Shown: positions 34,601-42,582, counted from the stretch's first letter. The stretch is 64,000 nt of DNA from JAXMHB01 sp046346965 (GCA_046346965.1 JAXMHB010000002.1:1-64000), one strand, 5' to 3'. Translations and numbers: made by a program. Notes: generated from the letters alone by a model not told the origin.

Positions 34601-34890
34601 TAGCCCGACACGGTCTGCCCGGCGGCCAGCGGAAACACGAACTCGCCTTCGAGCACGCGCGCATTCGGATTGTCGAAGCGCAGGTCCAGCGTGGTCAGCG
34701 CAACAAAGCCGCGCGTGCGGATCTGGATATCCACATCGGCCAGCCGGATCGGCTGCAAGCCGCTGCCTGGCGCGATCCACACCTGTGGCGGGGGCGGCGG
34801 TGGGGGTGGCGGCAGCGGGGTCAGCGCAGCCGCGCTGACGCTGAGCAGCAGGCTCGCACAAGCAAGGGCACCAATGAGGCGGATGGACAT
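31603..34890 (-). CDS. Secreted VIT and von Willebrand factor A domain protein
   Basis: 1095 residues with a signal peptide ending near AAA, then a polyproline run. Residues about 55-200 form a VIT domain (LRFDNPNARVLEGEFVFPLAAG, FEDTSRQRIDPGLAEITAGNVF, as in inter-alpha-trypsin inhibitor heavy chains). A VWA-like region follows (RIALYYDASASAQQ, a degenerate MIDAS, then VDQILIVGDGLSNFG). Later parts include a low-complexity linker, a TPR-like region (SYRDLALALARQDTPDRQ) and a C-terminal beta domain (DADNTDIDLWVVDPSGDKA) of the DUF2135 type. The MIDAS D-x-S-x-S reads D-A-S-A-S. The ATG at 34890 precedes the signal peptide directly. Likely a periplasmic or surface scaffold. Confidence 0.8.
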   Translation of the reverse strand: MSIRLIGALACASLLLSVSAAALTPLPPPPPPPPPQVWIAPGSGLQPIRLADVDIQIRTRGFVALTTLDLRFDNPNARVLEGEFVFPLAAGQTVSGYALEVNGAMREGVVVDKQTARVAFEDTSRQRIDPGLAEITAGNVFRTRLYPIPAQGSKRVRLHLVATMAEVGQAWRYRLPMQFAAPVDRLHVRAEALLAESAPIPDALSADNPLKFEQSQAAWISEFTREHIRPERELAFQVPRSAGPAQIEAADPLDPAWRSVIAITDSGRPNQLATGKPKRIALYYDASASAQQRQREREQAALAAYLKSLGEVEVVLVAFRNDADAPALFPIHHGDASALLAAIAALPLDGGSSYGAIDLLRVGKVDQILIVGDGLSNFGPSEPQLQGPAGQRPPVHVLLAAQQADHARLTRLARAGGGLVIDLADTAPETAATLLGQRSWRLLEAKARKGECRSISPAAPTPVEARLTLSAQCRGRSELVLRFGDGSGQRVERVIQTGSEPLPTPELAHSVHQLWAQAWIAELNAAPVPDEAAINALGKRYSVVTSGTSLLVLDRIEDYVRYRVEPREPALAAEYRRLIEAQPKLAVDPDKQARIESLRQRWQEFRDYHAAQYPGVETVLVPMAQAELAAWPDIDDKAWKAGRQDAAALAKRAEALAASWLSEAADEAARPRWEREAASVVLAIEALRARRAALPAVAGPVDANASARADAISGRDDAPVVGEAAPEAELARPAPSPPPMPASAAPAAPAEPAMVAGSVAERAGAAREEAKQDGDASPAVAQNEVSTLKASIELSGWNPDAPYLADIRAARDPYAAYLAARDQYAGTPTYFMDVADYLRGEARQPRLALRVLSNLAELDTENTALIRVLAYRLSQWEEHALAVPLFERALRQRGEEPQSYRDLALALARQDTPDRQRAVELLWQVATGEWHGRFPDIELIVLHELNDILARAKAGEVDLSKLAIDPRLLDPVAVGLRVVLSWDADNTDIDLWVVDPSGDKAVYSQPRTRTGGHMSRDFTGGYGPEVYTIRRPLPGTYVVLANYFGDRRQSLTGPVTVQLEFQTRFGTADSERVATTRRLESGSQTIEIGRFKVGS

Positions 34891-34972
34891 GGGCAGGCAC
34901 TCCGGCGGGATCACCTGCAGGCTAACGGAGGCCGGTGTCCGGCGGGGTTAAACCCTGCGATCACGCACGGCC

Positions 34973-35662
34973 TCAGCGACCGGCGACGTTGCCCCACAGC
35001 AGCTTGTGCAGCTGCAGCTGGAAGCGCACCGGCAGGCGATCGGCCAGGATCCACTCGACCAGCGTCGCGGCGGGCAGTTGATCGGCGACGGGCGAGTACA
35101 GGACCTGACACAAGGCCGGCAGGTCGCGCGTCTGACACTGGGCGCGCGCCCATTCGTAGTCGGCGCGATCGGCGATCACGAACTTGATCTGATCGTGCGG
35201 CTGCAGATGGGCCAGATTCTCGTAGCGATTGCGCGCCGATTCGCCCGAGCCCGGGCATTTGAGATCGAGCACTTTGCGCACGCGCGGGTCGACGGTCGAC
35301 ACGTCGAGCGCGCCCGAGGTCTCCAGCGACACGCTGTGGCCGGCGTCACACAGCGCGGTCAGCAGCGGCAGACAGCTGCGCTGGACCAGCGGCTCGCCGC
35401 CGGTGACGCAGACATGACGGGTCTGGTAGCTGGCCACCGTCGCCAGCACCGCGGCCAGGCTGTGGCGCTCGCCGCCATGAAACGAGTAAGTGGTGTCGCA
35501 CCACACGCAGCGCAGCGGGCAGCCGGTCAGACGCACGAATACGGTGGGCCAACCGACCGCGTCGGCTTCGCCCTGGACGGAGTGAAAGATCTCGGTGATG
35601 CGCAGCTGCGCGCTGTCGAGGTCGACGGCCTCGGCGCCGGCGTGAGTGGGGGCTGGGTTCAT
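34973..35662 (-). CDS. queE: 7-carboxy-7-deazaguanine synthase
   Basis: Radical SAM enzyme that contracts 6-carboxytetrahydropterin to 7-carboxy-7-deazaguanine in queuosine synthesis. 229 residues (E. coli 223). Marks: ITEIFHSVQGE at the N-terminus, the cluster motif CPLRCVWC (Cys-x3-Cys-x2-Cys), WCDTTYSFHGG, and VTGGEPL, the SAM-binding GGE. It lies downstream of the tol-pal-cpoB cluster, where queE is often found in proteobacteria, but about 300 bases of repeats and a hairpin separate it from cpoB here, so it may have its own promoter. Confidence 0.93.
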   Translation of the reverse strand: MNPAPTHAGAEAVDLDSAQLRITEIFHSVQGEADAVGWPTVFVRLTGCPLRCVWCDTTYSFHGGERHSLAAVLATVASYQTRHVCVTGGEPLVQRSCLPLLTALCDAGHSVSLETSGALDVSTVDPRVRKVLDLKCPGSGESARNRYENLAHLQPHDQIKFVIADRADYEWARAQCQTRDLPALCQVLYSPVADQLPAATLVEWILADRLPVRFQLQLHKLLWGNVAGR

Positions 35663-35663
35663 G

Positions 35664-35922
35664 TCTCGACTTTGTCGCGCATACTCGTTCTGCAAACTGA
35701 GGGCAGTGCTACGCAAGTGCCGCAGTGCTGCTCCCCCGCCCCTCGCCCCGCTCTTGCTCTTTCCGCACTCATGCTTGGCAAGAGCCCCTGCCTCGCCTTC
35801 GGCGCGCTTACTCGGGCGACAAACAGGTACCCGCGACGTTGCACGGAAGCGCGGCAGTGCTGGTCCCCCGCCCCTCGCCCCGTGCCCCGCTCTTGGCTCG
35901 ACGCACCCATGTTGGGCAATGG
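35664..35922 (+). repeat. Modular dispersed repeat, two tandem units
   Basis: Two units (35664-35784 and 35785-35922) follow the pattern TCTCG..GGCGCGCTTACTCG, then a variable head, then a GC-rich CCCCCGCCCCT block, then CACCCATGTTTGGCAAGAG-like end (here CATGCTTGGCAAGAG and CATGTTGGGCAATGG). Unit 1 has the head TTCTGCAAACTG; unit 2 has GGCGACAAACAGGTACCCGC. The same family is at 57679-57835 (opposite strand) and 58068-58556 (three units). It fills the gap between cpoB and queE. The short open frames across it are side effects of composition. Confidence 0.8.
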
Positions 35923-35940
35923 CACCCCAAGCACTCAGAC

Positions 35941-35962
35941 GCGGACGGCCGCAGCCGTCCGC
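35941..35962 (-). terminator. Hairpin downstream of cpoB
   Basis: GCGGACGGC pairs with GCCGTCCGC over nine bases around a four-base loop, nine bases after the cpoB stop on the minus strand. No T run follows. It probably ends the long ruvB-tol-pal-cpoB transcript. Confidence 0.5.
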
Positions 35963-35970
35963 GCCCGGGT

Positions 35971-36858
35971 TCAACGGCCGTCCAGGCGCAAAGCGCGCAG
36001 ACGCCCTTGGGCCAGCCGCGCCACCGGGGTGTCCGGGTAGCGGGTGACCACTTCGTTCAAGGTGGCGGCGGCACGCTGGGTGTCGCCCAGTTCGTACTGG
36101 CAATAGCCGACCTTCAGCAGGCCATCCGGCGCCTTGCGGCTGTCCGGGAAGCGCGACAGCAGGCTCTGGAAGGTCTCCAGTGCGATCTCGTAGTTCTGCG
36201 TGACGTAGTAGGACTCGCCCAGCCAATAGGTGGCGTTGGCGGCGTACTCGCCATTCGGGTATTGCTGCAGGAAGGCCGAGAACAGCTGCGAGGACTCCGC
36301 ATAGCGACCCTGCTTGAGGGCCTCGAAGGCGGTCTCGTAGGACTGCTTCTCTTCCGGCGTGCTGGCCGCCGCAACGGCGCCACCGACGGTTTCGGCGTTG
36401 GCGGGCGGCGCTACCGCGGGCACTGGCTGCGGCGGCGTGTCGAAATTGTCCTCGATCGGCGTCGGCGCATCGGCGCTCAGTTGCTCCGGTGCGGCTTCCT
36501 CGCCGGGCACGGCGGCGGCCGGCCGCGCCGGTACGGTCATGCCGCCTTCGAGGCGCTGCAGACGGGAATCCAAGTCCACGTACTGATCGCGCTGACGCTT
36601 CTTCAGGCCTTCGATCTCGAATGCCTGCTGTTCCACCAAACCGCGCAGCGACTGCACCTCGGCCTGCAATTCCTGATTGCGGACCATCAGTTCGGACAGG
36701 TTGCTGGACTCACTGCTGCCCTGGGTCTGGCGCTCGAGCTGCGCTACGCGCTCGGCCAGACTGAGGCGACTCTGAGCATGGGCCGATCCCGAAACGCAGA
36801 CGGCGGCCACCAGGGCCGCCGTCAGGGATCGAAGCGTCAACGTGTGGGCTACGATCAT
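35971..36858 (-). CDS. cpoB: Cell division coordinator CpoB (YbgF)
   Basis: Periplasmic partner of TolA that couples Tol-Pal outer-membrane constriction with PBP1B activity. 295 residues (E. coli 263). Signal peptide about 1-28; coiled coil about 30-110 (SLAERVAQLERQ onward), which trimerises in the family; proline-rich linker; C-terminal TPRs from about 168 (YETAFEALKQGRYAESSQLF, ATYWLGESYYVTQNYEIALE). It is the last gene of the Tol-Pal cluster, 18 bases after pal. Confidence 0.93.
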   Translation of the reverse strand: MIVAHTLTLRSLTAALVAAVCVSGSAHAQSRLSLAERVAQLERQTQGSSESSNLSELMVRNQELQAEVQSLRGLVEQQAFEIEGLKKRQRDQYVDLDSRLQRLEGGMTVPARPAAAVPGEEAAPEQLSADAPTPIEDNFDTPPQPVPAVAPPANAETVGGAVAAASTPEEKQSYETAFEALKQGRYAESSQLFSAFLQQYPNGEYAANATYWLGESYYVTQNYEIALETFQSLLSRFPDSRKAPDGLLKVGYCQYELGDTQRAAATLNEVVTRYPDTPVARLAQGRLRALRLDGR

Positions 36859-36876
36859 GGTCGCATGCGCTACCGA

Positions 36877-37395
36877 TTACTGCTTCGCCGTGTAGACGAT
36901 CTCGGCGCGGCGGTTCTTCGACCAGCAGCTCTCGTCGCTGTCGGTGCAGACCGGACGCTCTTCGCCGTAGGACACCACGGTCACCTGCTCGGCGCGGCCA
37001 CCGTTGGCCAGCAGCAGATCACGCACGGCGTTGCCACGACGCTCGCCCAGGCCCAGGTTGTATTCCGGCGTGCCGCGCTCGTCGGCGTGGCCTTCCAGGG
37101 AGATGCGGGCGCCCGGGTTGCTGGCCAGCCACTTGCCGTGGCACTGCAGCATTTCCATCGCTTCGGACTTGATCGTGGTCTGGTCGAAGTCGAAGTAAGC
37201 AACGCGGGAGACCAGGCACGGCTTGGTGTCGAGCAGGGTCGGATCGGTCCAGCTCTCAGCGGTCGTGGTGTTGGTCTGAGTCTGGGTGGTTTCCTGCGGC
37301 GTGGTGGGGTCGGCCGGCTTCACCACTTCCTTCTTACAGGCAGCCAGACCAGCAACGGACAGAGCGAGAACCAGGACGCGAATCGGGGTATTCAT
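36877..37395 (-). CDS. pal: Peptidoglycan-associated lipoprotein Pal
   Basis: 172 residues (E. coli 173). Outer-membrane lipoprotein that binds peptidoglycan and TolB. The lipobox LAAC gives lipidation at Cys20; a Thr/Gln-rich linker follows. The OmpA-like domain has VAYFDFDQTTIKSEAMEML, EGHADERGTPEYNLGLGERR with the diaminopimelate-binding Asp and Arg, and VVSYGEERP. AGGAA precedes the ATG. Between tolB and cpoB. Confidence 0.97.
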   Translation of the reverse strand: MNTPIRVLVLALSVAGLAACKKEVVKPADPTTPQETTQTQTNTTTAESWTDPTLLDTKPCLVSRVAYFDFDQTTIKSEAMEMLQCHGKWLASNPGARISLEGHADERGTPEYNLGLGERRGNAVRDLLLANGGRAEQVTVVSYGEERPVCTDSDESCWSKNRRAEIVYTAKQ

Positions 37396-37454
37396 TTTTA
37401 TTTCCTTCGTACGGATGACAGCGAACAAGACGCGGAACTTTAATGGTGTTGCCT

Positions 37455-38798
37455 TCAACGTTGCCTGAAGGGGCCCCAGGCAGGCTCACGGACGTCTCCG
37501 TCCGCCAGCGCCAACCGCTGCCGCACCGATCCATCGACCGCTGCGGCATAGAGCACCCCGCGATTCCCTTCGCGGGCAGCGTAAAGCACCATGCTTGCGT
37601 TAGGAGCGAAGCTCGGGGACTCATCCAATGGACCCGGTGAAATCAAGCGAACCGCACCGGCGCCCCCGCGCTCGCGATCCACAACCGCAATACGATACAC
37701 GTTCTTGTTGCCCTGCACCATGGCCAGCAAGCGGCCATCGTAGGACACCCGAGCGCGTGCATTGTATTCGCCCACCGAGCTGACGCGCTCGGGCGTGCCG
37801 CCGCCGGCCGACAGCGCGTAAATCTGCGGCTTGCCGGAGCGGTCGGAGGTGAACAGCAGACTGTTGCCGCCCGGCATCCACACGGCCTCGGTGTCGATGC
37901 CGAAGTGGCGCGTCAGCTGGGTCAGGCTGTTCGTCGCCAGATTGAGCGTGTAGATCTCCGGGTTGCCGCTCTTGGACAGCGTCAGCGCCAGCGTCGAGCC
38001 ATCCGGCGAGAACGCCGGCGCACCGTTGATGCCCTTGAAGGAGGTCACCAGCCGGCGCGCGCCGGTCGCCAGCTCATGCACATAGATAGTGTGGCCGCCC
38101 TGGCGCTCGAAGCTCATGTAGGCCAGCGACTTGCCGTCCGGCGACCACGCCGGCGACAGGAAGGGCTCGGCATTCCAGACGATGCGCTGCGGGTTGTAGC
38201 CGTCGGAATCGGCGATCCAGATGGCGTACTCATGCTTGCCCTCGGCCAGGCGCTTGTTGGTGATGTAGGCAATGCGGGTGAAGAAGGCGCCGCGCACGCC
38301 GAGGATTTTTTCGTACACCAGGTCCGCAATCTGATGCGACACCGCGCGGAACTCGCCGGGGCGCACCGGCAAAACCAGCCCCAGCAACTGGGTCTGCTTG
38401 TTCACATCGTGCAGTTCGAACTCGACGTTGAAGGCGCCGCCGTCCGCCTGCAACACGCGGCCGACGACGATGTAGTCCTGCTTCAGCATCTTGAAGGTCG
38501 GGAAGCGGATCTCGTTGCCGCGCGAGGGCACTTCGATCACGCGCTCGCGCGCCAGTGCATTGAACTGGCCGGAGCGATTCAAATCGGCGCGCACGACCAC
38601 GTCGATGAAAGTGGTGTCCGGCGCCGCCGCGGCTTCCCAGGCGAAGGGCACGATGGCGATCGGAATCGCCGCATCCCGACCGTCGGTGATCACGATCGGC
38701 GTTTCGTTGCCGAGTTGCTGGGCCTGGACCAGGCCAGTCGTCAGCAGGCAGAGGAGGCCGAGGCAGAATCGGACGAGCGAGCTTCGATCAATCGGCAT
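37455..38798 (-). CDS. tolB: Tol-Pal system protein TolB
   Basis: 447 residues (E. coli 430). Periplasmic propeller protein that links TolA to Pal. Signal peptide to about VQA; N-terminal domain with ITDGRDAAIPIAIVPFAW; then propeller blades marked SPAWSPDGKSLAYMSFE, GAPAFSPDGSTLALTLSKSG and a repeated NPEIYTLNL/KPQIYALS pattern. I chose ATG 38798, where the signal peptide starts, over an upstream start. Between tolA and pal. Confidence 0.97.
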   Translation of the reverse strand: MPIDRSSLVRFCLGLLCLLTTGLVQAQQLGNETPIVITDGRDAAIPIAIVPFAWEAAAAPDTTFIDVVVRADLNRSGQFNALARERVIEVPSRGNEIRFPTFKMLKQDYIVVGRVLQADGGAFNVEFELHDVNKQTQLLGLVLPVRPGEFRAVSHQIADLVYEKILGVRGAFFTRIAYITNKRLAEGKHEYAIWIADSDGYNPQRIVWNAEPFLSPAWSPDGKSLAYMSFERQGGHTIYVHELATGARRLVTSFKGINGAPAFSPDGSTLALTLSKSGNPEIYTLNLATNSLTQLTRHFGIDTEAVWMPGGNSLLFTSDRSGKPQIYALSAGGGTPERVSSVGEYNARARVSYDGRLLAMVQGNKNVYRIAVVDRERGGAGAVRLISPGPLDESPSFAPNASMVLYAAREGNRGVLYAAAVDGSVRQRLALADGDVREPAWGPFRQR

Positions 38799-38893
38799 GG
38801 TGTGGAACCCCCAGGGTGTATGCAAGCGCGACGCAAACTTAGAAGCAACTCTTTGCACGTCAGCTGAACAATACGGACGTCCAGCCGCCCGTT

Positions 38894-39799
38894 TCAGCCA
38901 TCGTACTCAAACTGGAAAGGCAGGCTGGGATCGAACACCGATTCGAAGCCCGAATACGGCAGCGGCGAGGCGCGCTCGAAGGCGTCCAGGATCGACTGGC
39001 GCACGGATTCTGGCGCATTGCAGGGACTGCCGATGGTGACGCCGATCACCTCACCGCCGATAATCTGGCGCACATTGACCACGCAGCGGATGCCGACCGG
39101 CGTGTTCACCGGCCGCCGCCAGCTCTGCGTCACCAGATCACGAATGAGGCCGTAATACTCGCTGGACAGGCTGTCCGCCACATCGGCGCCGCGGCGCTGG
39201 CTGCCTTCCGGCGCGGCGGGCGCGGCTTGATTGAGGATCTGCGCCACACGCTGAGCTTCCTGCTGTGCCTTGGCGTCCGCCAGCTTGCGCTCAGCAGCGG
39301 CAGCTTCGGCCGCTGCGCGCTCGCGCTCTTTGCGGATGTTCTCCAGTTGCTGCATGCGCTGCTGCTCGATTTCCTGCTGGCGCCGCAGTTTTTCCTGCTC
39401 CAGCCGCAATTCGTCGCGCTGCTTCTCCAGATTCAGCGCTTCCTGATCCACGCTCGGCAGCACCGGGCGCTGATCGGTCACGTCATCCGGTTTCGCTTGC
39501 GGCGGTGGCGGCGGCGGTGCGGCCTCCTCCGGCTTGGGCTCGGGTTTGGGCGGCTCCACCGGCCTGGGCGGCTCCGGCGCCGGCTTGGGCGCAGCCGGCG
39601 TCGGCGTCGGTGCCGGCGCAGACGCCGCCTTGGGCGCACCGACGCTCAGATCGACGAACACCGCATCGATGGGGCCGCCGGCGATCACCGGCTTCTCTTG
39701 CGAGCTGAACAGCAGGCCGGCAAACAGGATGAAACCCGCGACCAGATGCACGCCGATGGCGTACAGCAGCGCGCGGGTTTGATCGCGTGTGGTTTCCAT
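38894..39799 (-). CDS. tolA: Tol-Pal system protein TolA
   Basis: 301 residues, shorter than E. coli TolA (421). Inner-membrane anchor at about 10-32 (LLYAIGVHLVAGFILFAGLL) carrying the S-H-L-like motif region, a Pro-rich linker (about 57-105), a charged coiled coil (about 118-190, KLRRQQEIEQQRMQQLENI) and a C-terminal globular domain from about 205 with two cysteines (CVVNVRQIIGGEVIGVTIGS). It spans the periplasm and uses TolQR energy to pull on TolB-Pal. Confidence 0.95.
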   Translation of the reverse strand: METTRDQTRALLYAIGVHLVAGFILFAGLLFSSQEKPVIAGGPIDAVFVDLSVGAPKAASAPAPTPTPAAPKPAPEPPRPVEPPKPEPKPEEAAPPPPPPQAKPDDVTDQRPVLPSVDQEALNLEKQRDELRLEQEKLRRQQEIEQQRMQQLENIRKERERAAAEAAAAERKLADAKAQQEAQRVAQILNQAAPAAPEGSQRRGADVADSLSSEYYGLIRDLVTQSWRRPVNTPVGIRCVVNVRQIIGGEVIGVTIGSPCNAPESVRQSILDAFERASPLPYSGFESVFDPSLPFQFEYDG

Positions 39800-39841
39800 C
39801 GCCGACTCAGGCTCCAGCCCGCAGGTGCGCGCTTGCGGCGA

Positions 39842-40267
39842 TCACGGGGCGTCCTCGCGCGGCTTCGGATCGCTCATCAGGCCGACGCGCGGCGCCTTGG
39901 CCTCCTGCAGCGCCACCATTGCCTCGTAGACCTTGCCGTAATCGACATCGCGATCGCCGCCGACCAGGATCGGCACTTTCGGATTTTGCGCCACGAAGGC
40001 GGCAATCTTGGTCACCAGCGTCGCCCGATCCACCGGATCGCGCTGGCCGCCGATGGTCAGAAAGAAGGCGCCGTCCTTGGTCACGCTGACCATCACCGGC
40101 TCCTCCGGCGTGTTCAGCGGATTCGCCGTCGACTGCGGCAGATCGAGCTCCACCCCCAGGTTCATCAGCGGCGCCGTGACCATGAAGATGATCAACAGCA
40201 CCAGCATCACGTCGATGTAGGGCACGACGTTGATGTCAGAGACAGGTTTGCGGCGTTTGCGGCGCAT
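39842..40267 (-). CDS. tolR: Tol-Pal system protein TolR
   Basis: 141 residues (E. coli 142). ExbD/TolR family: a single helix, INVVPYIDVMLVLLIIFMVT, with the proton-carrying Asp in the YID segment, then the periplasmic domain (VSVTKDGAFFLTIGG, VLVGGDRDVDYGKVYEAM). It works with TolQ as the proton-driven motor. Unusually, 151 bases with a polypurine inverted repeat separate it from tolQ, where the genes normally almost touch. Confidence 0.96.
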   Translation of the reverse strand: MRRKRRKPVSDINVVPYIDVMLVLLIIFMVTAPLMNLGVELDLPQSTANPLNTPEEPVMVSVTKDGAFFLTIGGQRDPVDRATLVTKIAAFVAQNPKVPILVGGDRDVDYGKVYEAMVALQEAKAPRVGLMSDPKPREDAP

Positions 40268-40305
40268 GGCGAGGTCAGCTCGAGACGGTCTGGGGACGTG
40301 GGCTC

Positions 40306-40390
40306 AGTGAAATGTAAAAAGTGAAACGTGAAAGGAGGCGGCCTGGGGTTTCTGCGCCCATTTACTTTTCACTTTTCACTTTTTACTTGG
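40306..40390. repeat. Polypurine/polypyrimidine inverted repeat inserted between tolQ and tolR
   Basis: The left arm at 40306-40334 contains GTAAAAAGTGAAACGTGAAA; the right arm at 40359-40390 is its complement with one mismatch (CACTTTTCACTTTTTAC). About 25 GC-rich bases lie between. The arms are made of an AGTGAAA-like subrepeat and are far AT-richer than the genome. The element occupies a gap that is normally only a few bases. A comparable pair of purine tracts bounds the four-helix-bundle gene between hslV and hslU, so this may be a gene-less relative of that cassette. Confidence 0.65.
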
Positions 40391-40418
40391 CCAAGGGCAT
40401 GGATGCGAGCGTGTCGCA

Positions 40419-41105
40419 TCAATGATCCTCCGCATGCGCCTGGCGCTGCAGGATGGCGCTGAACTCTTCCTGGAAGGTGTCGTAGCGCAGTTCCATGCGC
40501 TCGACGGCGTTGGAGAAGCGGTTGTAGAAGATCACCGCCGGGATGGCGGCGAACAGGCCCATGGCGGTGGCGATCAGCGCTTCGGAGATGCCGGGCGCGA
40601 CCATGGCGATGGTGGCTTCCTTGACGCTGGCCAGGCCGTGGAAGGCGACCATGATGCCCCACACGGTGCCGAACAGGCCGACGTAGGGGCTGATCGAGCC
40701 GACCGTGGCCAGATTGTTGAGGTGCTGTTCCAGCTTGTCGACCTCGCGCGAGAGCGTCACGCGCATGGCGCGCTGGCTGCCTTCGAGCAGCGTGCGGCCA
40801 TCGACGATGCGGCGCTGGCGCAGACGCGCAAACTCGCGGAAACCGGCCTCGAACACGCTCTCCAGGCCCTCGGTCGGCTTGCCGCGGTTGCTGACCTCGC
40901 GATAGAGCTGGGCGAGATCGGCGCCGGACCAGAAGCGCTCTTCGAACTCGTTGGCGGTCTTGCTGGCGTGCGCGATCACCGCCTTCTTGCGGAAGATGAT
41001 CCACCACGACCAGATCGAGGCGCCGATCAGCAGCGCCATCACCATCTGCACCGGCAGACTGGCGTGGATGATCAGTTCCAACAGGTTCAAATCGCCACTA
41101 TTCAC
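40419..41105 (-). CDS. tolQ: Tol-Pal system protein TolQ
   Basis: 228 residues (E. coli 230). ExbB/TolQ family with three membrane helices: LIIHASLPVQMVMALLIGAS near the start, and GLFGTVWGIMVAF and IATAMGLFAAIPAVIFYN later, which carry the conserved proton-path Thr/Gly pattern. The start is a GTG at 41105 with GGAG eight bases upstream; it overlaps the ybgC stop (GTGA). It forms the inner-membrane motor with TolR. Confidence 0.96.
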   Translation of the reverse strand: MNSGDLNLLELIIHASLPVQMVMALLIGASIWSWWIIFRKKAVIAHASKTANEFEERFWSGADLAQLYREVSNRGKPTEGLESVFEAGFREFARLRQRRIVDGRTLLEGSQRAMRVTLSREVDKLEQHLNNLATVGSISPYVGLFGTVWGIMVAFHGLASVKEATIAMVAPGISEALIATAMGLFAAIPAVIFYNRFSNAVERMELRYDTFQEEFSAILQRQAHAEDH

Positions 41106-41542
41106 CGCTGGATCTCCGTCAATAACTCGGGTGGTATCGGGATGGGTCGAAAACTCTGTGCGTGCAGGCAGGCGATCTCCACCTGCGCGCGGCAAATCGC
41201 ATCGCCGCTGCGGGTGTCGTGGATCAACTGCGCGACCGCAAAACTGGCGCGCCGACAGTGCAGCAGGCGCACGCTGACGCTCAGCGCATCGTCCAGTCGT
41301 GCCGGCTTCAGGAACTCTAGCTGCATGCTGTAGACCACGAACACCAGTTGCTGGCTCTGCACCAGCAGGCTTTGCTCGAAGCCCTTGTGGCGCAGCCATT
41401 CGGTGCGCGCACGCTCCAGGAATTTCAGGTAGTTGGCGTGATAAACCACGCCGCCGCCGTCGGTATCTTCCCAGTAGACCCGCGCCGGCCAGTGGAACTC
41501 CGCGGCGGCCACCTCGGGCGTGCTTGTCGATCGGCGCGCCAT
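41102..41542 (-). CDS. ybgC: Tol-Pal system-associated acyl-CoA thioesterase YbgC
   Basis: 146 residues (E. coli 134). Hot-dog-fold thioesterase acting on short acyl-CoA or acyl-ACP. Marks: VYWEDTDGGGVVYHANYLKFLERARTE, with the family catalytic Asp and the YHANYL motif. The ATG touches the ruvB stop (one-base overlap) and its own stop overlaps the tolQ start, so it is tightly inside the operon. Confidence 0.95.
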   Translation of the reverse strand: MARRSTSTPEVAAAEFHWPARVYWEDTDGGGVVYHANYLKFLERARTEWLRHKGFEQSLLVQSQQLVFVVYSMQLEFLKPARLDDALSVSVRLLHCRRASFAVAQLIHDTRSGDAICRAQVEIACLHAQSFRPIPIPPELLTEIQR

Positions 41543-42582
41543 CAGGTGTCCTCGAACAGATCGGGCGTGGGATCGGTGCGCCGCGGCGGCTTCAATCCGA
41601 GGTGCAGATAGGCTTTGCGCGTGACCATGCGCCCGCGCGCGGTGCGCATCAGAAAACCCTGCTGGATCAGATAGGGCTCGACCACGTCTTCCAGCGTACC
41701 GCGCTCTTCGCTGAGCGCCGCCGCCATGCTGTCGACGCCGACCGGGCCGCCGTCGAAGTGCTCGATCATCAGGCTCAGCAAACGCCGGTCGAGCGCATCG
41801 AAGCCCTCGGGATCGACCTTCAGCATGTCCATGGCGCCAGCCGCGGCCGCCAGCGTAATCACGCCGGTGCCCTTGATCTCGGCATAGTCGCGCGCGCGGC
41901 GCAGCAAACGATTGGCGATGCGCGGCGTGCCGCGGCTGCGCCGGGCGATCTCCAACGCGCCGTCGGCATCGCAGCGGATGCCCAGAATGCCGGCCGAGCG
42001 GGTGACGATATGGCAGAGCTCTTCGACCGTGTAGAACTCCAGCCGCTGCACGATGCCGAAGCGATCGCGCAAGGGCGCCGTCAGCAGGCCGGCGCGGGTG
42101 GTGGCGCCGATCAGCGTGAACGGCGGCAGATCAAGCTTGATCGAGCGCGCCGCCGGGCCCTCGCCGATCATGATGTCGATCTGGAAATCTTCCATCGCCG
42201 GGTACAGCACTTCCTCGACCACCGGCGACAGTCGATGGATCTCGTCGACGAACAGCACATCGCGCGGCTGCAGATTGGTCAGCAGCGCGGCCAGATCGCC
42301 GGCGCGCTCCAGCACCGGGCCCGAGGTCTGGCGCAGATTGACGCCGAGTTCGTTGGCAATGACGTGCGAGAGCGTGGTCTTGCCAAGGCCGGGCGGGCCG
42401 AAGATCAGCACGTGGTCCAGCGCTTCGCCGCGGCGGCGCGTGGCCTCGATGTAGATCTCCATCTGCTCGCGCACGGCGACCTGCCCCAGGTACTCCGCCA
42501 GCTTGCGCGGACGGATGCTGGCCTCGATGAGCTCTTCTTCGCGGTTCTGCGCCGGAGAAACGATGCGCGTGTCGTGGCTCAT
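41542..42582 (-). CDS. ruvB: Holliday junction branch migration helicase RuvB
   Basis: 346 residues (E. coli 336). AAA+ hexameric motor that drives branch migration with RuvA. Marks: RPRKLAEYLGQ, Walker A GPPGLGKTTLS, Walker B FVDEIHRL, sensor GATTRAGLLTAPLRDRFG with the arginine finger, and a C-terminal winged helix (PYLIQQGFLMRTARGR). First gene of the ruvB-ybgC-tolQRAB-pal-cpoB cluster; ruvA and ruvC are not in the window. Divergent from arginase. Confidence 0.97.
   Translation of the reverse strand: MSHDTRIVSPAQNREEELIEASIRPRKLAEYLGQVAVREQMEIYIEATRRRGEALDHVLIFGPPGLGKTTLSHVIANELGVNLRQTSGPVLERAGDLAALLTNLQPRDVLFVDEIHRLSPVVEEVLYPAMEDFQIDIMIGEGPAARSIKLDLPPFTLIGATTRAGLLTAPLRDRFGIVQRLEFYTVEELCHIVTRSAGILGIRCDADGALEIARRSRGTPRIANRLLRRARDYAEIKGTGVITLAAAAGAMDMLKVDPEGFDALDRRLLSLMIEHFDGGPVGVDSMAAALSEERGTLEDVVEPYLIQQGFLMRTARGRMVTRKAYLHLGLKPPRRTDPTPDLFEDT

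Noticed and set aside
35659..35934. Small ORF on the minus strand between cpoB and queE
   Set aside because: Its sequence is entirely the dispersed repeat and reappears in pieces at 58 kb.
40306..40390. Ordinary intrinsic terminator between tolQ and tolR
   Set aside because: Arms are AT-rich with a GC-rich loop, the reverse of a terminator, and an internal stop of transcription would cut tolR-cpoB from their promoter.
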